From Oceanococcus sp964629015 (GTDB taxonomy: Bacteria; Pseudomonadota; Gammaproteobacteria; Nevskiales; Oceanococcaceae), in NCBI GenBank assembly GCA_964629015.1, contig CAZVMN010000004.1:124001-188000 (forward strand): a stretch of DNA of 64,000 nt, read 5' to 3'. Positions 26,639 to 34,641 of the stretch are shown in pieces; within the stretch, counting starts at the first letter, position 1, and each line of letters starts with the position of its first letter. Made by a program: the position numbers and the translations under genes. The notes beneath the pieces are model-generated. The model worked only from the letters and a program-made list of their open reading frames with translations. It ran no database searches and was not told the DNA's origin.

Positions 26639-27726
26639 TGGGCTCCGCAGGTTTTTTTGCCGATCTTCTGGCGCACCAGGTCTTCCAGACCGATGACCAG
26701 ATCTTCGTTTTTGAGTTTGTGCTGAATCTTGCCGTCGACGAAAATGCTGTTCGGATTGCCGCCGGTCACGCCGATATGCGCTTCACGTGCCTCACCTGGG
26801 CCGTTGACCACACAGCCGATTACCGCGACATCCATGGATTCATCGATATCATCGAACCGAGCTTCCAGTTCGTTGACGGTCTTGATCACGTCGAAATTCT
26901 GCCGCGAACATGACGGACAGGCGATCAGATTGATCCCACGCGATCGAAGATGCAGGGACTTGAGCATGTCCCAGCCCACTTTGATTTCCTGCACGGGGTC
27001 TGCCGCCAGCGACACACGGATGGTGTCACCGATGCCATCCGCCAAAAGCATGCCCAGACCGATAGACGACTTCACCGCCCCAGCCCGTTCACCACCCGCT
27101 TCGGTAATGCCCAAATGCAGCGGCTGCTCAATCTGCGCGGCCAGCTTGCGGTAAGCGAACACCGTCATGAAGACTTCCGAGGCCTTGAGGCTGATCTTGA
27201 AGTCCTGAAAATCGTGGCGGTCCAGAATGTCGATGTGGCGAAATGCCGATTCGACCAGCGCATCAGAATTCGGCTCACCGTACTTTTCCTGCAGATCCTT
27301 CTCCAGTGAACCGGCGTTGACGCCAACACGAATCGGAATCCCGTGATGCCGCGCACAGGCGATGACCTCAGCCACTTTGCGCTCGCTGCCAATATTGCCC
27401 GGATTGATGCGCAGGCAATCGGCGCCGTGCTCCGCTGCCGCGAGGCCCACCTTGTAATTGAAGTGAATATCCGCAACCAGCGGGATCGTCACCCGCTTGC
27501 GGATTTTCCCGAAAGCCTCGGCCGCATCCAGCGTGGGTACGGAGACACGCACAATGTCGGCCCCGGCCTTCTGAATCGCTTGGATCTGCGCCACCGTGGC
27601 TTCGACGTCACGCGTTTCCGTGTTGGTCATGCTTTGCACGGAAATCGGCGCATCGCCACCCACGGCCACATCGCCAACCATGATCTTGCGGGACTTGCGC
27701 CGGGTGATGGTGTGATTGGACTTCAC
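26635..27726 (-). CDS. ispG: 4-hydroxy-3-methylbut-2-enyl diphosphate synthase (IspG/GcpE)
   Basis: Fe-S enzyme of the MEP isoprenoid pathway that converts MEcPP to HMBPP. 363 residues; the TIM-barrel N-terminal part carries VGGDAPISVQSMTNT and INPGNIG. The C-terminal domain has the [4Fe-4S] ligands in CPSCSR and the cysteine of IGCVVNGPGEA. The start is GTG and overlaps the rodZ stop (GTGA). It probably depends on the isc genes encoded upstream of this operon. Confidence 0.98.
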   Translation of the reverse strand: MKSNHTITRRKSRKIMVGDVAVGGDAPISVQSMTNTETRDVEATVAQIQAIQKAGADIVRVSVPTLDAAEAFGKIRKRVTIPLVADIHFNYKVGLAAAEHGADCLRINPGNIGSERKVAEVIACARHHGIPIRVGVNAGSLEKDLQEKYGEPNSDALVESAFRHIDILDRHDFQDFKISLKASEVFMTVFAYRKLAAQIEQPLHLGITEAGGERAGAVKSSIGLGMLLADGIGDTIRVSLAADPVQEIKVGWDMLKSLHLRSRGINLIACPSCSRQNFDVIKTVNELEARFDDIDESMDVAVIGCVVNGPGEAREAHIGVTGGNPNSIFVDGKIQHKLKNEDLVIGLEDLVRQKIGKKTCGAQ

Positions 27727-28649
27727 GGCGTCACCTCGTCGCTCACGCGACCCTGAGCATCAATGTAGAAAAATGCACGCAAGTCATTCTCAATTTGCGA
27801 TTCAAACGGCACGGCTTTGCCCTGAAACCAGATACGCACGTTGTCGGCGCGGCCCAGGGTAAGTTTGAACGGCGGCTGGCCAGTAAACTCTCTCACCGAC
27901 CCGGGCTGCAAAAGCTTGTACAACAACTTGGTCCCCGCCGGATCACGCACGTCAAGCCACGCCTCACCGCCCTTCACCTCGACCCGAACCTGCGGGCTCT
28001 CAGATGCGACCTGCGCAGGGACTGCCGGCGTTGCAGCCACGACAGTGGTCGCAGCCGGGGTCGCTTCGGGTGCGGGGGTGACAACAGGCTGCTCGCTCGC
28101 GATTACTTCAGTTGTGCTGGGTTCCGCTTGTTGTGACGGCGCCCGTGCCAGCGATGTGTCAGGCGTCGGGGTGGCGACTTGGGGCATCGGCGTGGGCACC
28201 GATTTGGCCAAGGCTGCGCTACCATCGTCTTTTTGCCAGAACCAAATAGCCGTGGCCCCGAAAACCAATAGGATCAGGGCGACGGCAACTCCCAAGGCGA
28301 GCCGACCCGGCCCTTCGCGATAGGCGATGGATGGCCGTTGGTCGATCGTCGGGACTGGCGACATCGTTCCGCTGTGGCGCTCATAGGCTTCCACCAGCAA
28401 ATCGCCATTCAGCCCCAAGGCGTCAGCACACTTGCGGTAGTAGCCGCGTGCGTAGACCGGTTCACCCATACCCCGATAGTCGTCGTGCTCGACCATGTGC
28501 AACACGTTCTCGGTCAGTCGCGTACGGGCGCTCATCTCATCAATGGACAAACCGCGCTGCTCGCGCGTTTGCCGCACCAACTGCCCCGGAACGGGAACTT
28601 GGCTTAAATCGTCGGATGAATCCAGATACTCGTATTCCTGCTCACTCAT
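27723..28649 (-). CDS. rodZ: Cytoskeleton protein RodZ
   Basis: Bitopic membrane protein that links MreB to the cell-wall elongation machinery. The cytoplasmic helix-turn-helix domain (VRQTREQRGLSIDEMSARTR, residues about 25-95) is followed by a single TM helix (LALGVAVALILLVFGATAIW). A Pro/Ala/Thr-rich periplasmic linker (about residues 150-215) and a C-terminal beta-domain of the DUF4115 type (GGEAWLDVRDPAGTKLLYKLL) complete it. 308 residues. Two bases after pilF. Confidence 0.96.
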   Translation of the reverse strand: MSEQEYEYLDSSDDLSQVPVPGQLVRQTREQRGLSIDEMSARTRLTENVLHMVEHDDYRGMGEPVYARGYYRKCADALGLNGDLLVEAYERHSGTMSPVPTIDQRPSIAYREGPGRLALGVAVALILLVFGATAIWFWQKDDGSAALAKSVPTPMPQVATPTPDTSLARAPSQQAEPSTTEVIASEQPVVTPAPEATPAATTVVAATPAVPAQVASESPQVRVEVKGGEAWLDVRDPAGTKLLYKLLQPGSVREFTGQPPFKLTLGRADNVRIWFQGKAVPFESQIENDLRAFFYIDAQGRVSDEVTP

Positions 28650-28651
28650 GG

Positions 28652-29404
28652 CTACCAGGCTTCCCCAGTATTCAGATCAATGCGGGTTCCGATATCTGGT
28701 GCACGGGACACCAGCTCATCTGCGTAGGCTTGCTGCGCTTGGCGATCACCCAGCGCGTATTCGGTACGCAAACCCAGGACCAGGCTCTCCAGCGAGTGGC
28801 CACCCTGAGCTTCCAAACGCTGCAAAAACGCCCGGGCGCGTAAATAGTCCTGACGGTCATAACTGATCGCCGCGAGATGGCGCAGCGCACGCGCGAAACG
28901 CGGGTTGTAAACCAAGGCGCGTCGGAAATTTTCTTCGGCTTTGGCCACATCGCCATTGCGCTGATAGCAGACCGCCGCGTTGCTATAGGCCACTTCCGGC
29001 GTCATGTAACGCGGCATCGACAAGGCTTTGGCGAACTGCTGTTCAGCCGCCTCGACGTCGCCCTGCTCGCACAAAAACTGTCCGTAACTGGCAATGATGT
29101 TGGCATCTTCCGGCGCCAGCGAGCGGGCGCGATCAAAAGCGCGTTGTGCTTTACCCACCTCGCCATAGTGCGCATGCACCAGCGCCAAACCCAGGTGCGT
29201 CTCAGCCAGCTTATCGTTCTGCTCCAACGCCTTGTTGAGGCGCGACGAGGCCATCTCCAGGTTGCCCTGGCGGAGGTAATCCAGCCCCAGTTGCGTATTG
29301 ATCTGCGCCGCCTGATCCAGATCCGCCTCGAAACGCACGGGCCCGGTTTGCACACAGGCGGCCAGTGAGACGACCAAGACCAGCGCCGCAGCACGCACAA
29401 TCAT
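28652..29404 (-). CDS. pilF: Type IV pilus biogenesis/stability lipoprotein PilF (PilW)
   Basis: Outer-membrane lipoprotein that pilots the PilQ secretin. A 250-residue precursor with signal and lipobox (VVSLAAC, Cys about 17) and about six TPR motifs, e.g. INTQLGLDYLRQGNLEMA, AETHLGLALVHAHYGEVGKA and AICYQRN-like AVCYQRNGDVAKAEENF. The position between rlmN and rodZ is conserved. It implies type IV pili or twitching, although no other pil gene is in the window. Confidence 0.95.
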   Translation of the reverse strand: MIVRAAALVLVVSLAACVQTGPVRFEADLDQAAQINTQLGLDYLRQGNLEMASSRLNKALEQNDKLAETHLGLALVHAHYGEVGKAQRAFDRARSLAPEDANIIASYGQFLCEQGDVEAAEQQFAKALSMPRYMTPEVAYSNAAVCYQRNGDVAKAEENFRRALVYNPRFARALRHLAAISYDRQDYLRARAFLQRLEAQGGHSLESLVLGLRTEYALGDRQAQQAYADELVSRAPDIGTRIDLNTGEAW

Positions 29405-30504
29405 GACTGCACGACCACGGGGATATCGCTGAGCCGACGGCGTTGGCGATTTTTCACCTGACCGACCAGCTGACCACAGGCGGCGTCGATGTCATCGCCG
29501 CGCGTCTTGCGCGTGGTGGTTACGATGCGTTTACCGCGCAGAATATCGGCAAATGCCTGCACCGTTTCAGGCTTCGACGTTTTGTAGCTGGTGCCCTGAA
29601 ACGGGTTGAAAGGAATCAAATTGACTTTGGCTGGCATGCCGCGCAGCAACGCGGCCAGCGCCCGAGCCTGTTGTGGCGAATCGTTCACGCCGTCCAGCAT
29701 CACGTATTCGTACACGATCTGAACATGACGATCTTTGCCACCGGTGTAACGTCGACACGCCCCCATCAGTTCAGCCAAGGGGTACTTGCGATTGATCGGC
29801 ACGATCTCGTTGCGCAGATCATCGTCAGCCGCGTGCAGAGATACCGCCAAGGCCGTATCCACGGTTTCACGCAAACGATCGATAAACGGCACAAGACCGG
29901 AGGTACTGACGGTGACGCGGCGCTTGGACAAGCCGTAACCCAAATCATCCAGCAACACGCGGATGGCGGTAACAACCTGGTCAAAATTGGCCAAAGGCTC
30001 ACCCATGCCCATGAAAACGACATTCGAAATCACACGCTGTTCACGCGGAACAGCGTTCAGGGCTTTTTGTGCAAACCAGACCTGCCCGAGAATCTCGGAC
30101 GCCGACAGATTGCGGGAAAAGCCTTGCGTTGCGGTCGCGCAGAATTGGCAATCCATCGCACAGCCGACCTGCGACGAGATACACAGGGTGCCGCGCGAAG
30201 CTTCGGGAATGAACACGGTTTCCACCGCATTGCCTTCATCCACACGCAACAGCCACTTACGCGTGCCATCGGTTGACACCTGCTCGGTGATCAACTCCGG
30301 CGTACGCACTTCCGCAATATCCTGCAGCTGATCGCGCAACGCTTTGGCGATGTCGGTCATCGCCTCGAAACGCGGTTCACTGCGCTGATACATCCACTGC
30401 ATCAGCTGACGCGCACGAAAAGGCCGCTCCCCCAGCGCTGCGAACCATTGTTCCAGCGCCGGGCGATCCATACCCAACAGGTTGGTGGGAGCGGCCTGAG
30501 TCAT
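29401..30504 (-). CDS. rlmN: Dual-specificity 23S rRNA/tRNA m2A methyltransferase RlmN
   Basis: Radical-SAM enzyme that methylates C2 of A2503 in 23S rRNA and A37 in some tRNAs. The cluster motif is CAMDCQFC (CxxxCxxC, residues about 116-123). The methyl-carrying cysteine is expected near the C-terminus, in DIDAACGQL. 367 residues, typical. Overlaps pilF by four bases and follows ndk by 21 bp. Confidence 0.98.
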   Translation of the reverse strand: MTQAAPTNLLGMDRPALEQWFAALGERPFRARQLMQWMYQRSEPRFEAMTDIAKALRDQLQDIAEVRTPELITEQVSTDGTRKWLLRVDEGNAVETVFIPEASRGTLCISSQVGCAMDCQFCATATQGFSRNLSASEILGQVWFAQKALNAVPREQRVISNVVFMGMGEPLANFDQVVTAIRVLLDDLGYGLSKRRVTVSTSGLVPFIDRLRETVDTALAVSLHAADDDLRNEIVPINRKYPLAELMGACRRYTGGKDRHVQIVYEYVMLDGVNDSPQQARALAALLRGMPAKVNLIPFNPFQGTSYKTSKPETVQAFADILRGKRIVTTTRKTRGDDIDAACGQLVGQVKNRQRRRLSDIPVVVQS

Positions 30505-30525
30505 TGCGTTCTCGTTGCGTCCGTC

Positions 30526-30951
30526 TTAGCCGCGCGGGCAGAGACCGGATTCACCGAAGAAATAGTCGATTTCGACTTTGGCGGTTTCCGGTGCGTCACT
30601 GCCATGCACAGCGTTGGCGTCGATCGAATCAGCGAAGTCAGCACGGATCGTGCCAGGTGCAGCGTCTTTCGGGTTGGTCGCGCCCATCAGATCACGATTC
30701 TTGCCAATCGCACCTTCACCTTCCAGCACCTGAACCATCACCGGACCCGAGATCATGAATTCAACCAGATCATTGAAGAACGGACGCTCTTTGTGCACAG
30801 CGTAGAAACCCTCAGCGTCAGCGCGGCTCAGCTGAACCATGCGCGCGGCAACGATCTGCAGACCGGCCTTTTCGAAACGGCTGTAGATTTCACCGATCAC
30901 GTTCTTGGCAACGGCGTCGGGTTTGATGATGGAGAGCGTGCGCTCTGTCAT
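30526..30951 (-). CDS. ndk: Nucleoside diphosphate kinase
   Basis: Equilibrates nucleoside di- and triphosphates. 141 residues with ERTLSIIKPDAV at the N-terminus and the active-site histidine in NAVHGSDAPETA (NxxHGSD, residue about 117). First gene of the large leftward operon reaching der. A 115-nt leader carries a hairpin just before the AGGAGC ribosome site; its promoter overlaps the iscA stop codon. Confidence 0.98.
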   Translation of the reverse strand: MTERTLSIIKPDAVAKNVIGEIYSRFEKAGLQIVAARMVQLSRADAEGFYAVHKERPFFNDLVEFMISGPVMVQVLEGEGAIGKNRDLMGATNPKDAAPGTIRADFADSIDANAVHGSDAPETAKVEIDYFFGESGLCPRG

Positions 30952-30965
30952 GAAAAGCTCCTGTA

Positions 30966-31000
30966 AACAAAGCCCGATGACTGCGTGCGCAGCATCGGGC
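30966..31000 (-). terminator. Hairpin with T-rich tail between iscA and ndk (terminator or attenuator)
   Basis: On the minus strand GCCCGATG pairs with CATCGGGC (31000-30993 with 30979-30972), with an inner CTGCG-CA-CGCAG stem, followed by TTTGTTT. It may end the isc operon. But it lies downstream of the ndk promoter, inside the ndk leader and about 12 nt before the ndk ribosome site, so it could also attenuate ndk. Confidence 0.75.
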
Positions 31001-31071
31001 GCAAAAAAGGGATCGTGTATGGAACGCTGCTTCGCCTTTGTGCAGACAACAGCGCTCCCTTAACCGACCGA

Positions 31072-31100
31072 ATTTTAACGGTTTACAGTCTTTCTGTCAC
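31072..31100 (-). promoter_or_regulatory. ndk operon promoter
   Basis: The minus-strand -35 box GTGACA (31100-31095) and -10 box TAAAAT (31077-31072) are separated by 17 bp, each one mismatch from consensus. The -35 overlaps the iscA stop codon. The predicted start near 31065 gives a leader of about 115 nt before ndk. Confidence 0.72.
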
Positions 31101-31459
31101 AGCGTGGCAGGGCGCGCGTTGCTGCTGGGCGCTGCGGTGGTGAAGCTTTCGCCACAGCCGCACAATTCCTGTGCATTCGGATTGTCGAAATGGAACAGCT
31201 CATTCAGACCATCGCGGCGGAAATCCAGCGTTAATCCTTGCAACAAGGGCAAGCTCTGATCCTCGATGAACAGTTTGACGCCATGGGCTTCAACAATGTG
31301 ATCGTCAGCCGCGGCTTGGTCGGCATAATCCAGCACATAGGAGTAACCGGAACAGCCCGTCTCGCGCACCGCAAGGCGCAAACCGAGCCCGTGACCACGA
31401 CGATCAATCTGCGAGCGAATACGCTCGGCGGCGGCGGGGGTCAGGGTAATTTCATTCAT
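31097..31459 (-). CDS. iscA: Iron-sulfur cluster assembly protein IscA (A-type carrier)
   Basis: A-type Fe-S carrier, 120 residues. The three ligand cysteines are present: C36 in ETGCSGYSY, and C100 and C102 in CGCGESF. It carries a short extra C-terminal tail (TTAAPSSNARPATL) compared with E. coli IscA (107 aa). Last gene of the cysE-iscR-iscS-iscS-iscU-like-iscA run. In Pseudomonas and E. coli hscB-hscA-fdx-iscX would follow; here ndk follows directly. Confidence 0.95.
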   Translation of the reverse strand: MNEITLTPAAAERIRSQIDRRGHGLGLRLAVRETGCSGYSYVLDYADQAAADDHIVEAHGVKLFIEDQSLPLLQGLTLDFRRDGLNELFHFDNPNAQELCGCGESFTTAAPSSNARPATL

Positions 31460-31468
31460 AACTCATAC

Positions 31469-31879
31469 TCACTCAGCGGTTGGCGTTGCTACGGCATCCG
31501 CAACGGGTTGGGTGTTCAGGGCCTGCTTCAGAGCTTCGATGGCCATTACCGCGCAATAACGCTTGACCGCAGGCAGCTCCAGTTGTTCCGCGACCGTGCG
31601 CGACTCCAGCTCCAGCATGGCCTCGCGGCGGCGCCCGGTGACGTAGGCGCAAAGCCAAGCGCCGGTGGCAATCAGATAAGGGCAACCCAAGGCCTGAAAC
31701 AAGGCGTCGTCGATGCGCCCATCCGGGGCAATCAGCAATTCAATCTGCAACAACGCATGCCCCGCCGGTGTATTTGCGCGACCGCGCACCGGCTTCTGAT
31801 CGAGCTCAAAGCAGCCATGGCGGCGCGGCTCACGAAACAGCCGCCAGATTTTGTCCGGATAGATGCTGGTGTTCTTCAT
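31469..31879 (-). CDS. Divergent IscU-like iron-sulfur scaffold
   Basis: 136 residues from the ATG at 31879, overlapping the preceding stop (ATGA). The C-terminal half aligns by eye with IscU: IELLIAPDGRIDDALFQALGC (C66 = IscU C63) and VAEQLELPAVKRYCAVMAIEA cut as AEQLELPAVKRYC (C109 = IscU C106, the LPPVK loop as LPAVK). At the place of the IscU PACGD ligand site the sequence reads TPAGH, so the first cysteine and aspartate are missing. The histidine before C106 is tyrosine. Extra cysteines are C23 and C77. The N-terminal IscU segment is replaced by basic YPDKIWRLFREPRRHGC. Probably a scaffold, with altered cluster chemistry. Confidence 0.75.
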   Translation of the reverse strand: MKNTSIYPDKIWRLFREPRRHGCFELDQKPVRGRANTPAGHALLQIELLIAPDGRIDDALFQALGCPYLIATGAWLCAYVTGRRREAMLELESRTVAEQLELPAVKRYCAVMAIEALKQALNTQPVADAVATPTAE

Positions 31880-33048
31880 GCCGCCGCCTCGTCCTGCCAC
31901 AGCGGTGATAGCCCACGCAGCCGACGCACGCTGGCAATCACCCGCTGGGCCGCCTGATCAATCTGCTCTGCGGTGGTGAGCGGACCAAAGCTGAAGCGCA
32001 GACTGGCGTCGGCTAGGCTGTTTTCGCGCCCCAGCGCCCGCAACACATAAGACGACTCCGCGTGATCCGATGTGCACGCCGAGCCGCTGCTGACCGCCAG
32101 TTCGATCAGATCCGCGCGCAAAGCTTCGCCATCGACGCCGTGAAAGCTCAGATTGAGAATATGCGGAGACTGGGCGCTGTCCGCGCCGTTGACCTCAACC
32201 TGCGGCAAAGCGGTCAGGATCTGATCCTGCAAACGTCGCCGCAAACGCTCCATATGCCGGACTACCTGCTCGCGCTCGGCCTCAGCCAATTCAGCCGCAC
32301 GAACCATCCCGACAATCTGATGAACCGGCAAGGTCCCGGACCGCAATCCGCGCTCCTGCCCCCCACCAAACATCAACGGCTGGACTTTGACCGGCGGTTT
32401 GCGCCGCAGATACAGAGCCCCGACACCTTTGGGGCCGCCAAATTTGTGCGCAGAAAAGCTCATCATAGCGACGTCCCAGCGACGCGCCTCGATGCGGAAC
32501 TTGCCCAAAGCCTGCGCGGCGTCCACGTGCAGCAAGACCTGCTTGTCATTGCAGACGCGGGCCAGCGCAGGAATGTTCTGCACCACGCCGGTTTCGTTGT
32601 TGACCAGCATGCCGCTGGCCAAACACGTGTCATCTTTGAGCGCCGCGGCCAAAACGTCCGGCGCGATCAGACCTGAGGCGTCGGTTTCCAGCCAGTCCAG
32701 GCTCCAGCCGCGGCTGGCCAATTGGCGGCACGGGTCCAACACCGACTTGTGTTCGGTCTTGGCCAGCGCGATGCGTTTGCCTTTGTTGGCATAAAACGCA
32801 GCACCGCCAAGCAGCGCCATATTGTTGGATTCGGTCGCCCCAGAGGTGAACACGATCTCCTCCGCCTTGGCACCAACCAAACCGGCAAAACGTTCGCGCG
32901 CTTGTTCGACGATGCGTGCCACCTGCCGACCGGGCACATGATCCGACCCCGGATTGGCGAAATGCCCCGACTCTGTCATGCACAGCGCCATGGCTTCGGC
33001 GGCTTCCTTGCGCACCGGCGTGGTTGCGGCGTGATCCAGGTAAATCAT
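31876..33048 (-). CDS. Cysteine desulfurase, IscS/NifS class (second copy)
   Basis: PLP-dependent cysteine desulfurase, 390 residues from the ATG at 33048 (MIYLDHAATTPV). The PLP lysine is K202 in SAHKFGGPKG, and the persulfide cysteine is C325 in SSGSACTSDHAESSYVL, on a mobile-loop sequence like IscS. It is about as long as other IscS-like enzymes (E. coli IscS 404). One base after the neighbouring desulfurase and overlapping the IscU-like gene, which suggests that it is the dedicated sulfur donor for that scaffold. The upstream 69 codons of open frame overlap the other desulfurase and were excluded. Confidence 0.93.
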   Translation of the reverse strand: MIYLDHAATTPVRKEAAEAMALCMTESGHFANPGSDHVPGRQVARIVEQARERFAGLVGAKAEEIVFTSGATESNNMALLGGAAFYANKGKRIALAKTEHKSVLDPCRQLASRGWSLDWLETDASGLIAPDVLAAALKDDTCLASGMLVNNETGVVQNIPALARVCNDKQVLLHVDAAQALGKFRIEARRWDVAMMSFSAHKFGGPKGVGALYLRRKPPVKVQPLMFGGGQERGLRSGTLPVHQIVGMVRAAELAEAEREQVVRHMERLRRRLQDQILTALPQVEVNGADSAQSPHILNLSFHGVDGEALRADLIELAVSSGSACTSDHAESSYVLRALGRENSLADASLRFSFGPLTTAEQIDQAAQRVIASVRRLRGLSPLWQDEAAA

Positions 33049-33049
33049 C

Positions 33050-34207
33050 TCAGCCACCGAACAGTCCCGCTGCAAAGGCCGGCGCCCGCGCACCGGCAAT
33101 CTCGTTGAGTGCCTGCAAAAAGGTCTCAACCTCCGCCGCCGTGTTTTGCACCCCAAAGCTGACCCGTATCGCGCTGTGCGCGGTGTCGCTGTCGTAACCC
33201 ATCGCCAACAACACATGGGTGGGCTCACCGGTCCCGGCATGGCACGCCGAGCCACTGGTCACGGCAATGCCCCGCCGATCCAGCTCCATCAACAACGCCT
33301 CGGAGTGGAACCCCCGCACACCGAACTGGCAGGTGTTGGCAACGCGCGCCGCGGCCTGGCCGAAAATCTGCACATTGGGCATGTTGGCAAGCCCCAGCTC
33401 AAGAGATTCGCGCAGGGCCAGCGCATGTTGCTGACGCGCGTGCAAATCACGCTGAGCCAATTCCGCCGCTTTGCCAAAACCCACAATACCGGCCAGATTT
33501 TCCGTCCCCGCACGCCGTTTGTTCTCGTGACCACCGCCGAACAACAGCGGACTCAATTCCACATCACGCTTGCACAGCAGCGCACCGACCCCTTTGGGAC
33601 CGTACAGCTTGTGCGCAGACACACTGAGCAGATCCAGCGGCATGGCGGCAAAATCCACGGACAGCTTGCCAGCCGCCTGGACAGCATCGGTATGCATACG
33701 CGCACCATGTTTGCGCGCCACGCGCCCCACGGCTTCAACATCCTGAATCACCCCGGTTTCGTTGTTGGCCCACATCACCGAAACCAGCGCATTGGCTGCA
33801 TCATCGATACCCGCCAAAGTCGCATCCAACGCGCCCTCATCAATCAAACCATTGTTATCCACCGGCAACAGCTGCAACGTCGCACCGGCCCGGGCGCGCG
33901 CTTGCGCTGCCTCCAGTACCGCCGCGTGTTCGGTACTGCCGACCAAGTAGTGAGCTCGATCCACCGGCACCGCATTCAATGCCAAGTTATCCGCCTCCGT
34001 GCCGCCGGAGGTAAAGATCACATCGGCCGGCTGCCCACCCACCAACGCCGCAACCTGTTCCCGCGCCGCATCAATGGCCTGGCGCGCTAGGCGCCCCGCG
34101 CGATGGACGCTGGATGGATTGCCGTAGTGGTGGCTTAGCCACGGCTGCATGGCTTCAAGCACTTCGGGTGCGATCGGCGTCGTGGCGTTGTGATCGAAGT
34201 AAATCAT
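33050..34207 (-). CDS. iscS: Cysteine desulfurase, IscS/NifS class (first copy)
   Basis: PLP-dependent cysteine desulfurase, 385 residues, in the position iscS normally takes (directly after iscR, overlapping ATGA). PLP lysine K200 (SAHKLYGPKG) and catalytic C322 in TSGSACHAGTGEPTHVL. The active-site loop differs from canonical IscS (SGSACTSASLEPSYVL), being nearer to NifS-like variants. The two copies in this operon are clearly diverged, not a recent tandem duplication. Confidence 0.93.
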   Translation of the reverse strand: MIYFDHNATTPIAPEVLEAMQPWLSHHYGNPSSVHRAGRLARQAIDAAREQVAALVGGQPADVIFTSGGTEADNLALNAVPVDRAHYLVGSTEHAAVLEAAQARARAGATLQLLPVDNNGLIDEGALDATLAGIDDAANALVSVMWANNETGVIQDVEAVGRVARKHGARMHTDAVQAAGKLSVDFAAMPLDLLSVSAHKLYGPKGVGALLCKRDVELSPLLFGGGHENKRRAGTENLAGIVGFGKAAELAQRDLHARQQHALALRESLELGLANMPNVQIFGQAAARVANTCQFGVRGFHSEALLMELDRRGIAVTSGSACHAGTGEPTHVLLAMGYDSDTAHSAIRVSFGVQNTAAEVETFLQALNEIAGARAPAFAAGLFGG

Positions 34208-34641
34208 GCGGCGGACGACTCATCCGCATTGTCAGCACATGCGCGCTGCCCATCACGCGCACATTCGCAAAGCGAAGCCAAGGTGGCGTCTTCCAGATAA
34301 TTGCGCATGCAATCCGACAAGCCCGCCCAGAATTCGCTGAGCAGGGTCTGATGCACCGGACCAGCCGCATCCTGGGTGATTTTTTGCGCTTCAACCGCGG
34401 CTACAACCTCAGCCACGCTGATCGCATCCGCATCCCGACACAGGCGGTAACCCCCGCTGGCGCCGCGCACGCTTTCCACCAGCCCGTAGTGTTTCAAACC
34501 GCAGAAAATCTGTTCCAGATATTTGACCGACAAACCTTGGCGCCGCGCCACATCGGCCAGCGGCACCGGTTGCTGGCACCCATGCAAGGACAAATCGAGC
34601 AGCGCAGTCACTGCATAACGCCCGCGCGAGGTGACATTCAC
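34204..34641 (-). CDS. iscR: Rrf2-family regulator, IscR-like
   Basis: A 145-residue winged-helix Rrf2 protein in the iscR position. The N-terminal domain is typical (VTSRGRYAVTALLDLSLH, LADVARRQGLSVKYLEQIF, VRGASGGYRL). E. coli IscR binds [2Fe-2S] through C92, C98, C104 and H107. Here that loop reads KITQDAAGPVHQTLLSEFW and contains no cysteine. Instead C111, C125, C127 and C135 lie in the C-terminal part (LCECARDGQRAC). It may bind the cluster with different ligands or sense something else. Start GTG, overlapping the cysE stop. Confidence 0.85.
   Translation of the reverse strand: MNVTSRGRYAVTALLDLSLHGCQQPVPLADVARRQGLSVKYLEQIFCGLKHYGLVESVRGASGGYRLCRDADAISVAEVVAAVEAQKITQDAAGPVHQTLLSEFWAGLSDCMRNYLEDATLASLCECARDGQRACADNADESSAA

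Noticed and set aside
33049..33255. 69-codon N-terminal extension of the second desulfurase
   Set aside because: It overlaps the upstream desulfurase in another frame; homologues start at MIYLDHAATTP.
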